From PALSA-1006 sp964532405 (GTDB taxonomy: Bacteria; Pseudomonadota; Gammaproteobacteria; Burkholderiales; Gallionellaceae), in assembly GCA_964532405.1 (NCBI GenBank), contig CAZHIC010000013.1, positions 1-62,316 of the forward strand: a DNA stretch of 62,316 nt, read 5' to 3'. The translations under genes were made by a program, and so were the position numbers. Shown piece by piece: positions 15,406 through 24,700 of this stretch; positions within the stretch are counted from its first letter, which is position 1; each line of letters begins with the position of its first letter. The notes under the pieces were generated by a model. That model was not told where the DNA came from and did not search any database. It was given only the letters and a program-made list of their open reading frames with translations.

Positions 15406-17178
15406 CTATACTGCGTTAGACAGGCTAAGCTTAGTCCCGCATTGCATACAAAACAAAGCCACCCTATCAATCGGCGCACTGCAGCTCGGACAGTTTGTCG
15501 CCGGTGATTGCTCTTCCGCAGCAGCAGCGACAATGGATCGCAGCAACATCTGTTCACCGCTTACCGCACCGCCCAGTTTATTGATCGCGCCGAGCGTTGC
15601 CGCCTTCTGCAAGTCCACTTCGGCAGTTGGCGCGATCATAATGCTCTGATCGTTGGCAAACTGTGCAATATGCTCTTTGAGATATCGAGCATTGTCGGGA
15701 AGCCCTCTAAGTCCTATCAATAAGCGTTGAGTGTCTTTTCCGAAAGTGACTGTATCAAGTTGAGCGACCCACACTCGCAAAGTCATGGACTCGATATTGA
15801 TCAATTGTTTTTGCGTTCTAACTTTATCTGTCAAGCTATTGCCATAATCCAACTTGGCGGACTGGTAGTTACCTTTCATTTCAATCCACACCACCTCAGA
15901 GACAAAATCGAAACGCCCCCAAAGAAAGTGCCCCGCCTTGATACAGAAACTGCCTACCAACAAAAATGCAATTCCCAGCGTCACAAAATGAACCAGACCC
16001 TGTTCAGCACCTTCGGGTTTTAAAAGAATTCCAAAAGTAACCAAACAGCTGGCCGCCAGTAGCACCATCACGACTCCGAGCACATTCAGCCAGCCGAGCC
16101 ATTTGTATCTGGCCTCTGTAAAGCAACTTGCCAACTCAAGGCGCCGCAAATCTTCTCGCGGCATAGGTTGAGACTCTTCCAAAAGCTCTCCCGTAAATGA
16201 TCCTGACGCAGCAGATGTCTCTGGGTCCATTTTGGTGTAACGCCGATTAGGAATCTGCTCTACCCATTTTGTCTGCATCAATCTGTCGAGTTCATCCATC
16301 AGCTGCTTCGGTGCACTATTCATCGACAGCGCAGCTTGCTCACATGCCATAGAAGTATTGGGTGGGGCAAAGCTTTGTTTTGTCAGCGCCACAAAAAATA
16401 GCCATACCCCGCCCATGGCGGTAAGCAACATCAGCAAAGTTTGCATATTGGTGGAAAGCCAGCGAATGTCCGGTAAACTTCCCGCGACCATTGGCACCAA
16501 AACAGGCCCAAGCAGCGCCACCAAAACAAGGCCAATTAACCCCTTCATGCCCAAGCTGACTTTCGTGGCTGCTCCCACTCCCAAGGGCTTAAGCAGCAAG
16601 GCCGCAGTAAACAAAAAAAAGAACATCCCCATCCATGCGGAAGACTCATCGTCGGAAAAGCTAAACCATGAAATTACAAAACTGGCGAAGGTAACCAACA
16701 TCGCGAGCGCCGTTTGAAACTGCCTCTGCGCCACAATCTGTATAGGCTTAGGCGCAAAAATAAGATCGGGTATCCATGAATACAATATGCCATTCAAGGG
16801 GCCGGTAGGTTCCTCAATATGAACTGCATTCTGGCGCATGGTTTCCTTCAGCGCCTTTGCGCGTTCAGAGTCTCCTGTTTGCTCTACGGATAGTTCTGAT
16901 GCAAGCCCTAGCGGCTTTCCCCGGCCAAAATAAAAACGCAATTGGGTCGCCGCGCGTGCAGCATATTTAATCCCAACTACCATTAATGCAATCCCTAACA
17001 AAATAGGCGCAACGGTCCAGAGTGAGGCATGATCTGCAATACCCTTGCGCCCCAAAAGTAGCAATGCGACTCCACCAATCATCAGCAAACCTGCCGCCAT
17101 GAAAAGGAAATAATTTTCTACCCGATATGGATTGGGAACGTCTAGTTTTTTACTCTCGGAATTAAACTCGTATGACAT
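15406..17178 (-). CDS. Multi-pass membrane protein with C-terminal zinc ribbon, unknown function
   Basis: The 590 residues have helices at about 27-45 and 55-72, a soluble stretch, a helix block at about 155-270, and two helices at about 375-430. The soluble C-terminal region ends in a zinc ribbon, CPSCSAPIDRVALFCMQCGTKL near residues 560-582. No family was recognised. It is the last gene of the minus-strand lipoprotein cluster, 11 bases after the small gene upstream, suggesting membrane-anchored assembly or regulation of that system (inference). Confidence 0.7.
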   Translation of the reverse strand: MSYEFNSESKKLDVPNPYRVENYFLFMAAGLLMIGGVALLLLGRKGIADHASLWTVAPILLGIALMVVGIKYAARAATQLRFYFGRGKPLGLASELSVEQTGDSERAKALKETMRQNAVHIEEPTGPLNGILYSWIPDLIFAPKPIQIVAQRQFQTALAMLVTFASFVISWFSFSDDESSAWMGMFFFLFTAALLLKPLGVGAATKVSLGMKGLIGLVLVALLGPVLVPMVAGSLPDIRWLSTNMQTLLMLLTAMGGVWLFFVALTKQSFAPPNTSMACEQAALSMNSAPKQLMDELDRLMQTKWVEQIPNRRYTKMDPETSAASGSFTGELLEESQPMPREDLRRLELASCFTEARYKWLGWLNVLGVVMVLLAASCLVTFGILLKPEGAEQGLVHFVTLGIAFLLVGSFCIKAGHFLWGRFDFVSEVVWIEMKGNYQSAKLDYGNSLTDKVRTQKQLINIESMTLRVWVAQLDTVTFGKDTQRLLIGLRGLPDNARYLKEHIAQFANDQSIMIAPTAEVDLQKAATLGAINKLGGAVSGEQMLLRSIVAAAAEEQSPATNCPSCSAPIDRVALFCMQCGTKLSLSNAV

Positions 17179-17189
17179 GTCTTTCCCCT

Positions 17190-17744
17190 TTATTCTTGTT
17201 CACCATTCATTGCATCGCTAATTTTTTGAGCCATCGCTTTGCGAGCCAATACTTCTTTTTGAGACGTTGATTCCTCTTCGCTTGACCACGCGACAAACCT
17301 CATCACCACCGATGCAGGCCATAGCAAAATATTTTCTGCATGACGCTTAAAGTATTCATCAGCCTCAACTTGCAAAGCCTGCGGCAGCTCTCCGTCCCAT
17401 TGACGAGTCATGGCCGAATATGCTCTAAACAACATCAAAATATTTTGCTCTTGCGGGAGAATCTCAACCAGCCACTTAGCAAATTCGGGGGCGTTGGCTT
17501 CTGCTTCACGCCAAGTGCCCCAGTCTTTTTGCACGAGCGCTATTTCTTTCAATACACCCGCAGGGCCATTATTTGCCGATTCACTCAGGTCAACAAAATC
17601 ATAAAAAAATGCATACGATTGCGGCGGGTTAAATTCCTCAATCAAAATTATCTTGATCAATCCCAATCGAACGCGATCATTAAATACGGCGGTAACAACA
17701 TGTTCATCCAACTTCGCAAGCCGCTCAATATCGGTAAGCTCCAT
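17190..17744 (-). CDS. Uncharacterised soluble protein
   Basis: The 184 residues are acidic and predicted mostly helical, with no signal peptide or membrane helix. Recognisable stretches are FNPPQSYAFFYDFVDLS and EADEYFKRHAENILLWP. No domain was identified. The ATG at 17744 has TTGGAG upstream; a TTG-initiated extension of five codons is less likely. It lies 11 bases before the zinc-ribbon membrane protein gene and is likely co-transcribed with it. Confidence 0.6.
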   Translation of the reverse strand: MELTDIERLAKLDEHVVTAVFNDRVRLGLIKIILIEEFNPPQSYAFFYDFVDLSESANNGPAGVLKEIALVQKDWGTWREAEANAPEFAKWLVEILPQEQNILMLFRAYSAMTRQWDGELPQALQVEADEYFKRHAENILLWPASVVMRFVAWSSEEESTSQKEVLARKAMAQKISDAMNGEQE

Positions 17745-17896
17745 GGCGCAAATCTCCAATTATTTATAGCCGAGAAAACATGGGGACGTGTTGTGTGCGC
17801 ACGGCTAGTGCCAATAGGGAAGCTAGGTTGTTGATGCCTGGCTTCTCGTTTACCCCCAGTTCAGTCTGGGAGCAATGGATTAAGCTGATTCAAGCC

Positions 17897-19027
17897 TTAT
17901 TTCCACCTGATCCCCGGTATGGTTACATCAAAGGTGCTAGCAGAGCCATCTTTTAAGCGCTGAAGAAACATGCTGGACGAAAACTCACTGCCGAGAACCT
18001 TACCGCAGTTCCAGCGGTAAGATATGTTGATTGATTTTCCTGCGGGAATTCGACTATATCCCGGTTCGTTCGTCCAGCCCTTGTTTACGCTATTTATTCC
18101 CAAGAGTTCTCTATAGTCGTTGCAACTACTACCTTCGTCGTCAAGCAATTGAGGGGAATGGTAACTTCCGATAAAGAGTGTTTCATCGGTTAAGTTTGTT
18201 GCCACGAAAGTAAAGCTCGGTATTTTGCTCTTTGCTCCATCGGCTGGCTTTGCGCAGATTTTTACAAACTCATCGGCATAACAATTGGCACCGCCACCCT
18301 CTACAGGTGCCGCTTGCGGCGCAACTGCTGCCACAGGCTCTGCAGGGGCTCTTGCTAACCCCGGTGCTGGAATATTGCTCAGCTCTTTGAACTTGATGAC
18401 GACTTTAAATTCGCTGCACTTCCGACAAGGAGTAGAGTTGGCGTACACCACTTTTTGATTGGTAATATTTTTAATGCTGAGCTCAAGGAAGTAGCCGTAT
18501 TCGCGTTTGGTGATCGTCGCGATGGCTGCAAATGAAGCTTGGAAAGCTTCTGCCACTTTAATTATACAAGGCGTTTCATCGCATTCTTTTTTAGCCGCAG
18601 CTGGAGATGCTTTTAGCACTTCTTCTCCAGAGAAAACTTCATAGCTTTGCCCCAACCCTTCAGCTAATACCTCTTCTATAGCGGCCTGCAGTCGTTTGTC
18701 TTCTCTCGCTATGCGCTCTGCCAGAGCCTTGGCATCTGCTTGTTTGCGCCTCTCAATATCTTTTGCACTTGGCGCACCGCGCTTGAATGCTTCAAACTCC
18801 TCCATTTGCTTCCTTTTATACGCTTCGAACGAGTTGTCCTGCACTTCCTCGTTAGTGGCATCTTTTGGTTCGCCGTTACTACGTGCCAATACGTCGGCAA
18901 TCAATATATCAACGCCACGCACCGGCATTAGAACAAGACGTTCTTTGCTGGCTTCTGCTGCTTGTACTTGTGGCAAAAATCCCATCAGACAGAGGATGGT
19001 AATAACAAGGCTAATTAAATTTCGCAT
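17897..19027 (-). CDS. Exported protein of the lipoprotein cluster, unknown function
   Basis: With the start at 19027 (GGAG nine bases upstream) the protein has 376 residues and a clear signal peptide ending VQAAEA. The next part (ERLVLMPVRGVDI) and an amphipathic charged helix (about 60-130) precede a GQSYEVFSGEEVLKASP region like those that recognise stored component names in CsgG/LpoB-type proteins, with a possible disulfide CDETPC. An Ala/Pro linker leads to a C-terminal beta-rich domain with several cysteines. No family is certain. Confidence 0.65.
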   Translation of the reverse strand: MRNLISLVITILCLMGFLPQVQAAEASKERLVLMPVRGVDILIADVLARSNGEPKDATNEEVQDNSFEAYKRKQMEEFEAFKRGAPSAKDIERRKQADAKALAERIAREDKRLQAAIEEVLAEGLGQSYEVFSGEEVLKASPAAAKKECDETPCIIKVAEAFQASFAAIATITKREYGYFLELSIKNITNQKVVYANSTPCRKCSEFKVVIKFKELSNIPAPGLARAPAEPVAAVAPQAAPVEGGGANCYADEFVKICAKPADGAKSKIPSFTFVATNLTDETLFIGSYHSPQLLDDEGSSCNDYRELLGINSVNKGWTNEPGYSRIPAGKSINISYRWNCGKVLGSEFSSSMFLQRLKDGSASTFDVTIPGIRWK

Positions 19028-19112
19028 TCTAGTTTTCTCCAGTTTTATTGATTGACGGTCACGCGCGCGAATTGCTCTTGCAAATGATCCCGTATAACTT
19101 TCCCGCATCAGC

Positions 19113-19553
19113 TTAATTGCTTGGAACAACCCATACCCACAACACATCTGCCTCTGCATCACGCCACTTCGCTTTTACTACCGCTTTCACATCCGTTTGC
19201 TTGGTTTCTTCACGCGAAACGTGAGCGGCAGTGGTTCTGGCGCGATCATTTTCTACTGTTGTAGAGAACCCCTGCATTGAATCGATTGAGACTCCAGAAC
19301 GCTTCGCATACTCTTCTCTGGCGCGCATAACAGCCAATTCTTCCTGCGCAACCTTGCCGCGTACATTCATGCCTGCTGAAGCTGACACACCGTTGCCGGG
19401 GTTATCGATCCACGCGGGTCTTGTATTTGGATCAGAAACCACAGCCTCAATCTTGTCAGCGCCGAATAGCGAAGGGAGCCAATCTATCGCATTCGCATGG
19501 CTTGCACATGTCAATAACAGCAGAGCTGGCATCAGTTTAATTAAACAATTCAT
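19113..19553 (-). CDS. LPP20-like exported protein
   Basis: The 146 residues begin with a signal sequence (IKLMPALLLLTCASHANA). The cysteine in LLTCAS could be a lipobox, although cleavage after ANA is also plausible. The mature part has TRPAWIDNPGNGVSASAGMNVRG and an ARxxYAKRSGV helix, the pattern of LPP20-type domains. Vibrio FlgP belongs to this group. It is one of three such proteins in the cluster. Confidence 0.68.
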   Translation of the reverse strand: MNCLIKLMPALLLLTCASHANAIDWLPSLFGADKIEAVVSDPNTRPAWIDNPGNGVSASAGMNVRGKVAQEELAVMRAREEYAKRSGVSIDSMQGFSTTVENDRARTTAAHVSREETKQTDVKAVVKAKWRDAEADVLWVWVVPSN

Positions 19554-19629
19554 TTGTCAATATCCGCAATCATTCACTTCGCTTTTTGGCACTTCAAACT
19601 GGAGTATTTGCCTACTGAATCTCATATAA

Positions 19630-19661
19630 AAAGCCTATGCCAATAATTTAGCATAGGCTTT
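19630..19661 (-). terminator. Rho-independent terminator after the LPP20 lipoprotein gene
   Basis: AAAGCCTATGC (19630-19640) pairs perfectly with GCATAGGCTTT (19651-19661) over 11 bp with a 10-base AT loop. Read on the minus strand the stem is followed by TTTTTAT. Confidence 0.8.
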
Positions 19662-19688
19662 AGACAGACTTTTAATGCAGCATAGCCA

Positions 19689-20300
19689 CTATTTTGGAGA
19701 TGCAGCTTCTACTTTTTGCTGGGCTATAGCAGCAGCCATTTCATCTTGGGATTTGCCCGCTTGGAATTTCTGCCACAAAGCACGATCATTGTTCATGCTG
19801 GTCTTAACGGCTGCTTCAGTCAGCTTCTGCACTGACGGCTCATCCAATCCTACCAACACATACATCGTTCCATCCGGGCCTTGACGGCTCTTGTAGATTC
19901 GTGTGCCAACCAGCGTTTCGTTAGTGATTTGCTTGGTGACGGAGGTATTCACCTTATCAACGGTTTCATCCTTGCCAGCCCCTGTTGTTTCGACATATTG
20001 CTTGACCATATTTGCAACTTGCACTTTCATACGCTGGGCAAGTTGCACGCGCGCAGCAGTTGCAGCCATATTTTTCATGAACTCGATCCCTGCCGCAGTT
20101 TTCTCAGCCGAACCAACCGCACTCACAGCCATACCTTCAACAGGCTCATCACATATCCAGCCCGGAGCTGTATCCTGAGTATTCGGAAATACGCAATCTG
20201 CTACCTTTGCTTTGGGCGCTTCTTTGACTGGATTTGACTCACAAGCAGTGAGACCTAAGGCAATAACAGACACTAACAACACGTTTGCGATTTTTGTCAT
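19689..20300 (-). CDS. LPP20 family lipoprotein
   Basis: The 203 residues start with a lipoprotein signal (VLLVSVIALGLTAC), the lipobox cysteine at residue 19. The mature part has APGWICDEPVEGMAVSAVGSA, followed by a helix with ARVQLAQRMKVQV and a YVLVGLD strand, the organisation of LPP20-domain lipoproteins. Outer-membrane anchoring is expected. A strong terminator follows. It sits between a DUF4870 membrane protein and another LPP20-like gene. Confidence 0.82.
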   Translation of the reverse strand: MTKIANVLLVSVIALGLTACESNPVKEAPKAKVADCVFPNTQDTAPGWICDEPVEGMAVSAVGSAEKTAAGIEFMKNMAATAARVQLAQRMKVQVANMVKQYVETTGAGKDETVDKVNTSVTKQITNETLVGTRIYKSRQGPDGTMYVLVGLDEPSVQKLTEAAVKTSMNNDRALWQKFQAGKSQDEMAAAIAQQKVEAASPK

Positions 20301-20331
20301 TTCTTTACTCTCTCTTCAATTATTTCCGGAT

Positions 20332-20670
20332 TTATTTAATTAAGCGAATGGCAAAGGGGACTCTGAAGTCCTTTCCGTTCGACGCACCGATTGCCCCCAT
20401 AATGCAAAAAACCAAGTTTGCAACACCAACGGCGATCATTACGAATATTCCAATCAAAATAATTGCCAGAATCGCACCCGCCAAATAACCGATCAATACG
20501 GTAATAGACCAATTCAAGGCTTCTTTAGCCTGATCCTGAATATACGGATCATCTTTCTTAACCAAGAAAAATATTAAGCTTGGAATAAATCCAAAAAATA
20601 TTGTCAAAATCCAAATCAACAATCCCATGTTTTTTGAATCTTGCTGAGCAACTACAGATGTATTTTCCAA
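20332..20670 (-). CDS. DUF4870 family small membrane protein
   Basis: The 112 residues have three predicted membrane helices. KDDPYIQDQAKEALNWSITVLIGY near the middle is the DUF4870 hallmark, followed by a long hydrophobic stretch and a basic end. The family is widespread and uncharacterised. It is encoded within the lipoprotein cluster, 31 bases upstream of the LPP20 lipoprotein gene on the same strand. Confidence 0.83.
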   Translation of the reverse strand: MENTSVVAQQDSKNMGLLIWILTIFFGFIPSLIFFLVKKDDPYIQDQAKEALNWSITVLIGYLAGAILAIILIGIFVMIAVGVANLVFCIMGAIGASNGKDFRVPFAIRLIK

Positions 20671-20815
20671 AACATAACTCCTTCGACCTAAAATTTACAT
20701 ATAGCAGAATGGCGCTACCCCATACTTATTACTCTTCAGAATAACTAATTCAAAGTCCTGCCTCCTGCTGATACCCATTGATTTGACACTTGAGCCAGAG
20801 AGATTGAAAGAATCC

Positions 20816-21826
20816 TCACAAAGCTTTTTTCAACCCCAATATTGCAAACGCGCCTTCTTCCTCTAGCTTCTGTTCCAATAAATTGGTGGCCGTCATCGTC
20901 GATGAATCATAGTTCGACAAGGAGCTTCCCCCGACCACATGATCTTCGGTATTAATAATGCGTCCAGTCTCATCTTTTACCTGAATCTTGATACGCAGCT
21001 GGGTTGAAAACTCAGAATAAACGATGCTCTTTTTGATGCTCCCACTAATGGTGATTACCGCGTCTGCTCGTCCAGTTCCAGACATTGAGGTTGACAGTTT
21101 TTCACTGTCAAGCAACTTGCTTAGAATTTCGGCAATCGCAGACATTCCGGGATCAGCCACAATTCTAAACTTCATCTGAAACAGCATTTCATTCATCATC
21201 GCCTGATGTTTCTGGTAAACGGCCAGATACTTTTCGCTATCAAATCCGGGCGAAGCCGCTTGCAATAAAAGAACAAGGGCTGTCGCCTCAATGATGTCCG
21301 GTTTAATTTCATTAAGTGCAAGATAGTGCTGCAACTTTGACACCTTGCTTGCCAAGGCGACCCGATTATTCAATCGGTCATCAATCATCTTCAAACGCAC
21401 CAGGGTGTCTTTTACAAAAGCACGCCGGGACATTTTTACTTGGGCATAAAAATGGTCATCTTGAGAAGCGGACTGCACAACTTCGTAACCAGAGAGCTTG
21501 GTATTAAGTGTCTTTGACTTTACCTCTTCGCTTGAATAGCCACTCACCTTACCTTGATTAACCGTTGTTTCAGACGAGATATTGCTACTCACCACTGTAG
21601 CCAGTTTTCCGTTAATGTTATTGAGCCCAGATTGCACTGCCTTCTCAAGAGTATCACCCTCCCCGACACCGTAGATAAACTCCGCACTATCTGCGATGGG
21701 GTTGGCAACCCATTGGGGTATTTCCTTGGCGCCTCCTCCAAATTTAAATTCAAAACCATAAGAATAGTTCGCCCAAGAGATAAGTGCGAATATCAGCAAA
21801 AAATGAAATTTTTTCATAGCGACCAT
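20816..21826 (-). CDS. LPP20/FlgT-like exported protein
   Basis: The 336 residues have a signal peptide (KKFHFLLIFALISWANYSYG). An LPP20-like N-terminal domain (IPQWVANPIADSAEFIYGVGEG, then a helix with an SETTVNQG stretch) is followed by a domain containing ADAVITISGSIKKS and LRIKIQVKDETGRII. The two-part order resembles proteins such as FlgT in overall architecture only; homology is not established. GGAG lies ten bases before the ATG. It is encoded between the CsgG-like gene and the DUF4870 gene. Confidence 0.68.
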   Translation of the reverse strand: MVAMKKFHFLLIFALISWANYSYGFEFKFGGGAKEIPQWVANPIADSAEFIYGVGEGDTLEKAVQSGLNNINGKLATVVSSNISSETTVNQGKVSGYSSEEVKSKTLNTKLSGYEVVQSASQDDHFYAQVKMSRRAFVKDTLVRLKMIDDRLNNRVALASKVSKLQHYLALNEIKPDIIEATALVLLLQAASPGFDSEKYLAVYQKHQAMMNEMLFQMKFRIVADPGMSAIAEILSKLLDSEKLSTSMSGTGRADAVITISGSIKKSIVYSEFSTQLRIKIQVKDETGRIINTEDHVVGGSSLSNYDSSTMTATNLLEQKLEEEGAFAILGLKKAL

Positions 21827-21899
21827 TTCAAAATAACTCCACCCAGATAATCAATTGCATACCGAAGAGACCTGCTCGTCTTTCGCATCAAGACACCAA

Positions 21900-21932
21900 A
21901 AATCGCGTGGCCAAAAATTAGCCACGCGATTT
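21900..21932 (-). terminator. Rho-independent terminator after the CsgG-like gene
   Basis: AAATCGCGTGGC (21900-21911) pairs perfectly with GCCACGCGATTT (21921-21932). On the minus strand the stem is followed by TTTGG. It would reduce read-through from the CsgG-like gene into the rest of the cluster. Confidence 0.75.
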
Positions 21933-21954
21933 GGTTTGTTACCAGACACCAAAA

Positions 21955-22953
21955 TTAGTGCGCGATTTTGTTGAAACCATCCATAAATGAATCTTCGTAT
22001 TTGACCTGAACCTTGTCACCCATCAATATTTTGCCCGCCATCGCCTGATTGGAGACAATCAAAAATGAAAACCCAGCTCCCACTTGGTCGCTTATCACTC
22101 CATCGGCAATCTTGACCTGCTCCGTACTGGCTACACCCGTCAAGGCATTCTGTTCTGAAACGGCACGGACTATCACTACTGGCAGACCCTCTTTGGCTCC
22201 ACCGGTTTCGCCCAGCGTTGTCTTGAAGATGCTGTCTTTCTCATGAGTTCTCCGCTCAACAACATAGCCGGAAGGGGCAAATTGATTCTTCAATTCTGTG
22301 TGAGCTTTTTGAACTGCATTTGCTATAGCAGCAGCAACGATTCCTTTAGCAGCACCCTGCGATAACGCAGGACAGGAATAGCTTGTATCTTGCGTGCTGC
22401 TAGCAGTCGCTTCCTGATCTATAGTTTTGATGACATCAAGCGATGGCAGTTGCACAATTTTCAAAGAAAAAGCGGCCTTCCCTGAAGTAGTGCATTTGGC
22501 CGAAACATTGACCGTTTCGCCCTTGTCATTCTTATAGCTGCTCGCTTGAGTAAATGTCACCCCGGCGGCGCCGTCGGTAATTTTGCCGGTGATCGCAAAG
22601 TCAGCAACATCCTGTCCCTGATAGCCTGTGCGGCCTTTAGTTTCGGACAGTTGAATTTCCTTTCCAAGTTGGCCCGCAAGTGATCGATCTACAATCACTA
22701 CGTTATGAGTTGCATTAAGTTCTTTGGTTACCAAATCAGACACATCCTCACCCGCACCTGCCCACTTTTTATCCTCTAATCCAAATACGATCACCCGGCT
22801 CTTTCCTCCTGCCAAAGCAGTCTTAGAAGGCATATGCTCTGTCTGCTGCATAGGCACTTTCTGAAAAGCATTAAGATCGCTGATTTTTGTCGATGTACAG
22901 CCAGTCACTGCAACCACTACCAATGGAATCAAATGCACTATTTTAATTTTCAT
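21955..22953 (-). CDS. CsgG-like lipoprotein
   Basis: With the ATG at 22953 (AAGGGA upstream) the protein has 332 residues and a lipoprotein signal ending VVVAVTGC. The core has RVIVFGLEDKKW, VSDLVTKELNATHNVVIVDRS and FAITGKITDGAAGV, the order seen in CsgG/HfaB/LpoB-like proteins. GAAKGIVAAAIANAV and a C-terminal beta-rich domain follow. CsgG itself forms the outer-membrane curli export pore; whether this protein forms a pore is unknown. No csgA, csgE or csgF genes are present. It is divergent from the LuxR-type regulator. Confidence 0.75.
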   Translation of the reverse strand: MKIKIVHLIPLVVVAVTGCTSTKISDLNAFQKVPMQQTEHMPSKTALAGGKSRVIVFGLEDKKWAGAGEDVSDLVTKELNATHNVVIVDRSLAGQLGKEIQLSETKGRTGYQGQDVADFAITGKITDGAAGVTFTQASSYKNDKGETVNVSAKCTTSGKAAFSLKIVQLPSLDVIKTIDQEATASSTQDTSYSCPALSQGAAKGIVAAAIANAVQKAHTELKNQFAPSGYVVERRTHEKDSIFKTTLGETGGAKEGLPVVIVRAVSEQNALTGVASTEQVKIADGVISDQVGAGFSFLIVSNQAMAGKILMGDKVQVKYEDSFMDGFNKIAH

Positions 22954-23229
22954 ACCGTCCCTTATTTTCATGATTATTCAATTATGTATGTCCCTAGAAG
23001 CCTGTCTTATGCTTTTTGAGTTCCCTGATGTGTTTAAAGTTTTTGTCTGATTTAAAAGCTCTTGTGAAAGCTTTTAAATAAACAACATTAACTCTACCTT
23101 ATGCACGCCCATCTCAAAATCCTGCAATTGCAGTATTGACTATCTCCAAAATTTGAAATTGCCTATTTGAGACATTGCTGCCAGACTTCATAAATAATTT
23201 TATGAATGCCGATAAGACTGGGGATGAGG
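22954..23229. promoter_or_regulatory. Divergent control region, CsgG-like gene / LuxR-type gene
   Basis: This 276-bp AT-rich gap must hold the promoters of both divergent genes. It contains a perfect 12-bp palindrome CTGCAATTGCAG at 23122-23133 and an imperfect AAAGCTCTTGTGAAAGCTTTT near 23055. Either could be an operator for the adjacent LuxR-type protein (inference). Confidence 0.45.
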
Positions 23230-24192
23230 ATGCAAAAATTTAGCAATTACTTACTAAAGCTTTCACGCGGCGCGCTGGAAAAGCCCGCTGACGAGTTTAA
23301 AGATTGGGCTTTATCCGAAACAAAAAATCTAATTCCATTTGATTCTTGCGTTTGGGGAATGGGGAGCTGGATTAACGACACCCCTGCTATTCATACCATT
23401 CATCTTCACAACCTCGCTGAGCACTTCCTCGAAAGTTGGATGCGCTTTCAACATGAAGATAAAGTAACTCGTGATGTCACCCTAAATAGCAACAGTACCT
23501 TTAATGTGGATGTCGCCCATGAGTATGAAAATACGAGTATCTACAATGTGCACTGTAAGGATTTTTGTATTGAGCATCTTGTTGCGACAGGAACCATTGA
23601 TCCGGACACGCGCTTATTAAATACGATGGTTTTTTACCGTTCAAATATCAATCAGCCTTTCAGTGAACAAGAGCGCGCCCTTAAAGAAATTCTCTTTCAG
23701 CATCTCGTTGAGGCTGCGAGAATAAATTGGCTAACGAACCTTCCCAATATGTTTTCCGCATATCAGCGCAGCAGTTTTAATGCGCTGGCCGCATGTAATG
23801 ACTCAGGGCTGTTGCATGTCGCGATGCCATCCTTCGTGGCAATTTGCCGAGAAGAATGGGCGTCATGGAAAGGGCCGTTCTTGCCACCAGAAGTTTTAAC
23901 GGTTATGCACAAGAACCAGAGTTACATAGGACAGTTCATTGTGATTAGTATTTTTAAGATCAATGAAATTATTTTGTTGCGTGCGAGAGCCAAGGTGTCT
24001 GCTGATGCTCTTAGCCGGCGCGAGTATGAAATCGCTCAACAAATTGCGGATGGACGTGATTACAAAACCATCGCGATCAATTTAAATATTTCCCCCGCAA
24101 CCGTTAGAACGCACACGACAAATTTATACCTAAAGTTAGGTATAAATGACAAAGCAAAACTCGCTGCTGAACTTGGCAGGGCGTCTAATTAA
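23230..24192 (+). CDS. LuxR-type transcriptional regulator
   Basis: The 320 residues end in a classic LuxR helix-turn-helix (LSRREYEIAQQIADGRDYKTIAINLNISPATVRTHTTNLYLKLGI, quoted in parts). The N-terminal ~240 residues show no receiver-domain aspartate pattern and no clear autoinducer-binding motif, so the signal is unknown. Starts at 23206, 23224 and 23230 are in frame; GGGGATGAGG favours 23230. It is divergent from the CsgG-like gene and is the likely regulator of the cluster. Confidence 0.8.
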   Translation: MQKFSNYLLKLSRGALEKPADEFKDWALSETKNLIPFDSCVWGMGSWINDTPAIHTIHLHNLAEHFLESWMRFQHEDKVTRDVTLNSNSTFNVDVAHEYENTSIYNVHCKDFCIEHLVATGTIDPDTRLLNTMVFYRSNINQPFSEQERALKEILFQHLVEAARINWLTNLPNMFSAYQRSSFNALAACNDSGLLHVAMPSFVAICREEWASWKGPFLPPEVLTVMHKNQSYIGQFIVISIFKINEIILLRARAKVSADALSRREYEIAQQIADGRDYKTIAINLNISPATVRTHTTNLYLKLGINDKAKLAAELGRASN

Positions 24193-24365
24193 TTACCCTC
24201 TAATTCCACCAGAAGAAAGTGCCCCGCCTTTCATTAAAACTTTAAAAATCAGACAAAAACGTGGCGTGTAACTAACGGGAACACCATCAGACTACTTTTT
24301 ACGTTAGCCAATATAGAGCGCAAGTCCCACTTCCTGTCCCACGCTTTCGCCCACCCGTAGCAAAC

Positions 24366-24698
24366 TCACCCCGCCCTCCCCATCGCCTTTTTCAGCACTT
24401 CAAAAATCTTCGGTGACTGACACTGCGCCACGTTGAAGCGCATGAATGATGCCGCTGTTTGGCTCAGGCTGAACACGTTGCCAGGGGCGAGCACGACGCC
24501 TTCGTGCAAGGCTTCTTGCGATACGCGGGCTGAGTCCAGCCCGTGCGGCAGGCGCATCCAGAGGAACATGCCGCCCTGCGGTTTCATCCAGGGGGTGATG
24601 CCGAGCTTTTCCAGACGGTGCAGCGTGCGTCCCATGGTGTCGGCCAAGCGGCTGCGCAGTGCGTCGACGTGGTGGCGATAGGCGCCTTGGCGCAACAG
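24366..24698 (-). pseudogene. Displaced 3' end of a mocR-type gene
   Basis: These 333 bp align end to end with the last 333 bp of the intact mocR gene (25748-26080), with about 26 differences by my count (about 92% identity), and the frame and stop are conserved. The match ends abruptly at CGCAACAG, where the sequence switches to an unrelated caspase-like fragment. The divergence argues against a fresh tandem duplication and for a piece of a second allele. Confidence 0.85.
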
Positions 24699-24700
24699 CG

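Noticed and set aside
21955..22953. Curli secretion system
   Set aside because: Only a CsgG-like protein is present; there are no CsgA/B-type repeats and no CsgE or CsgF.
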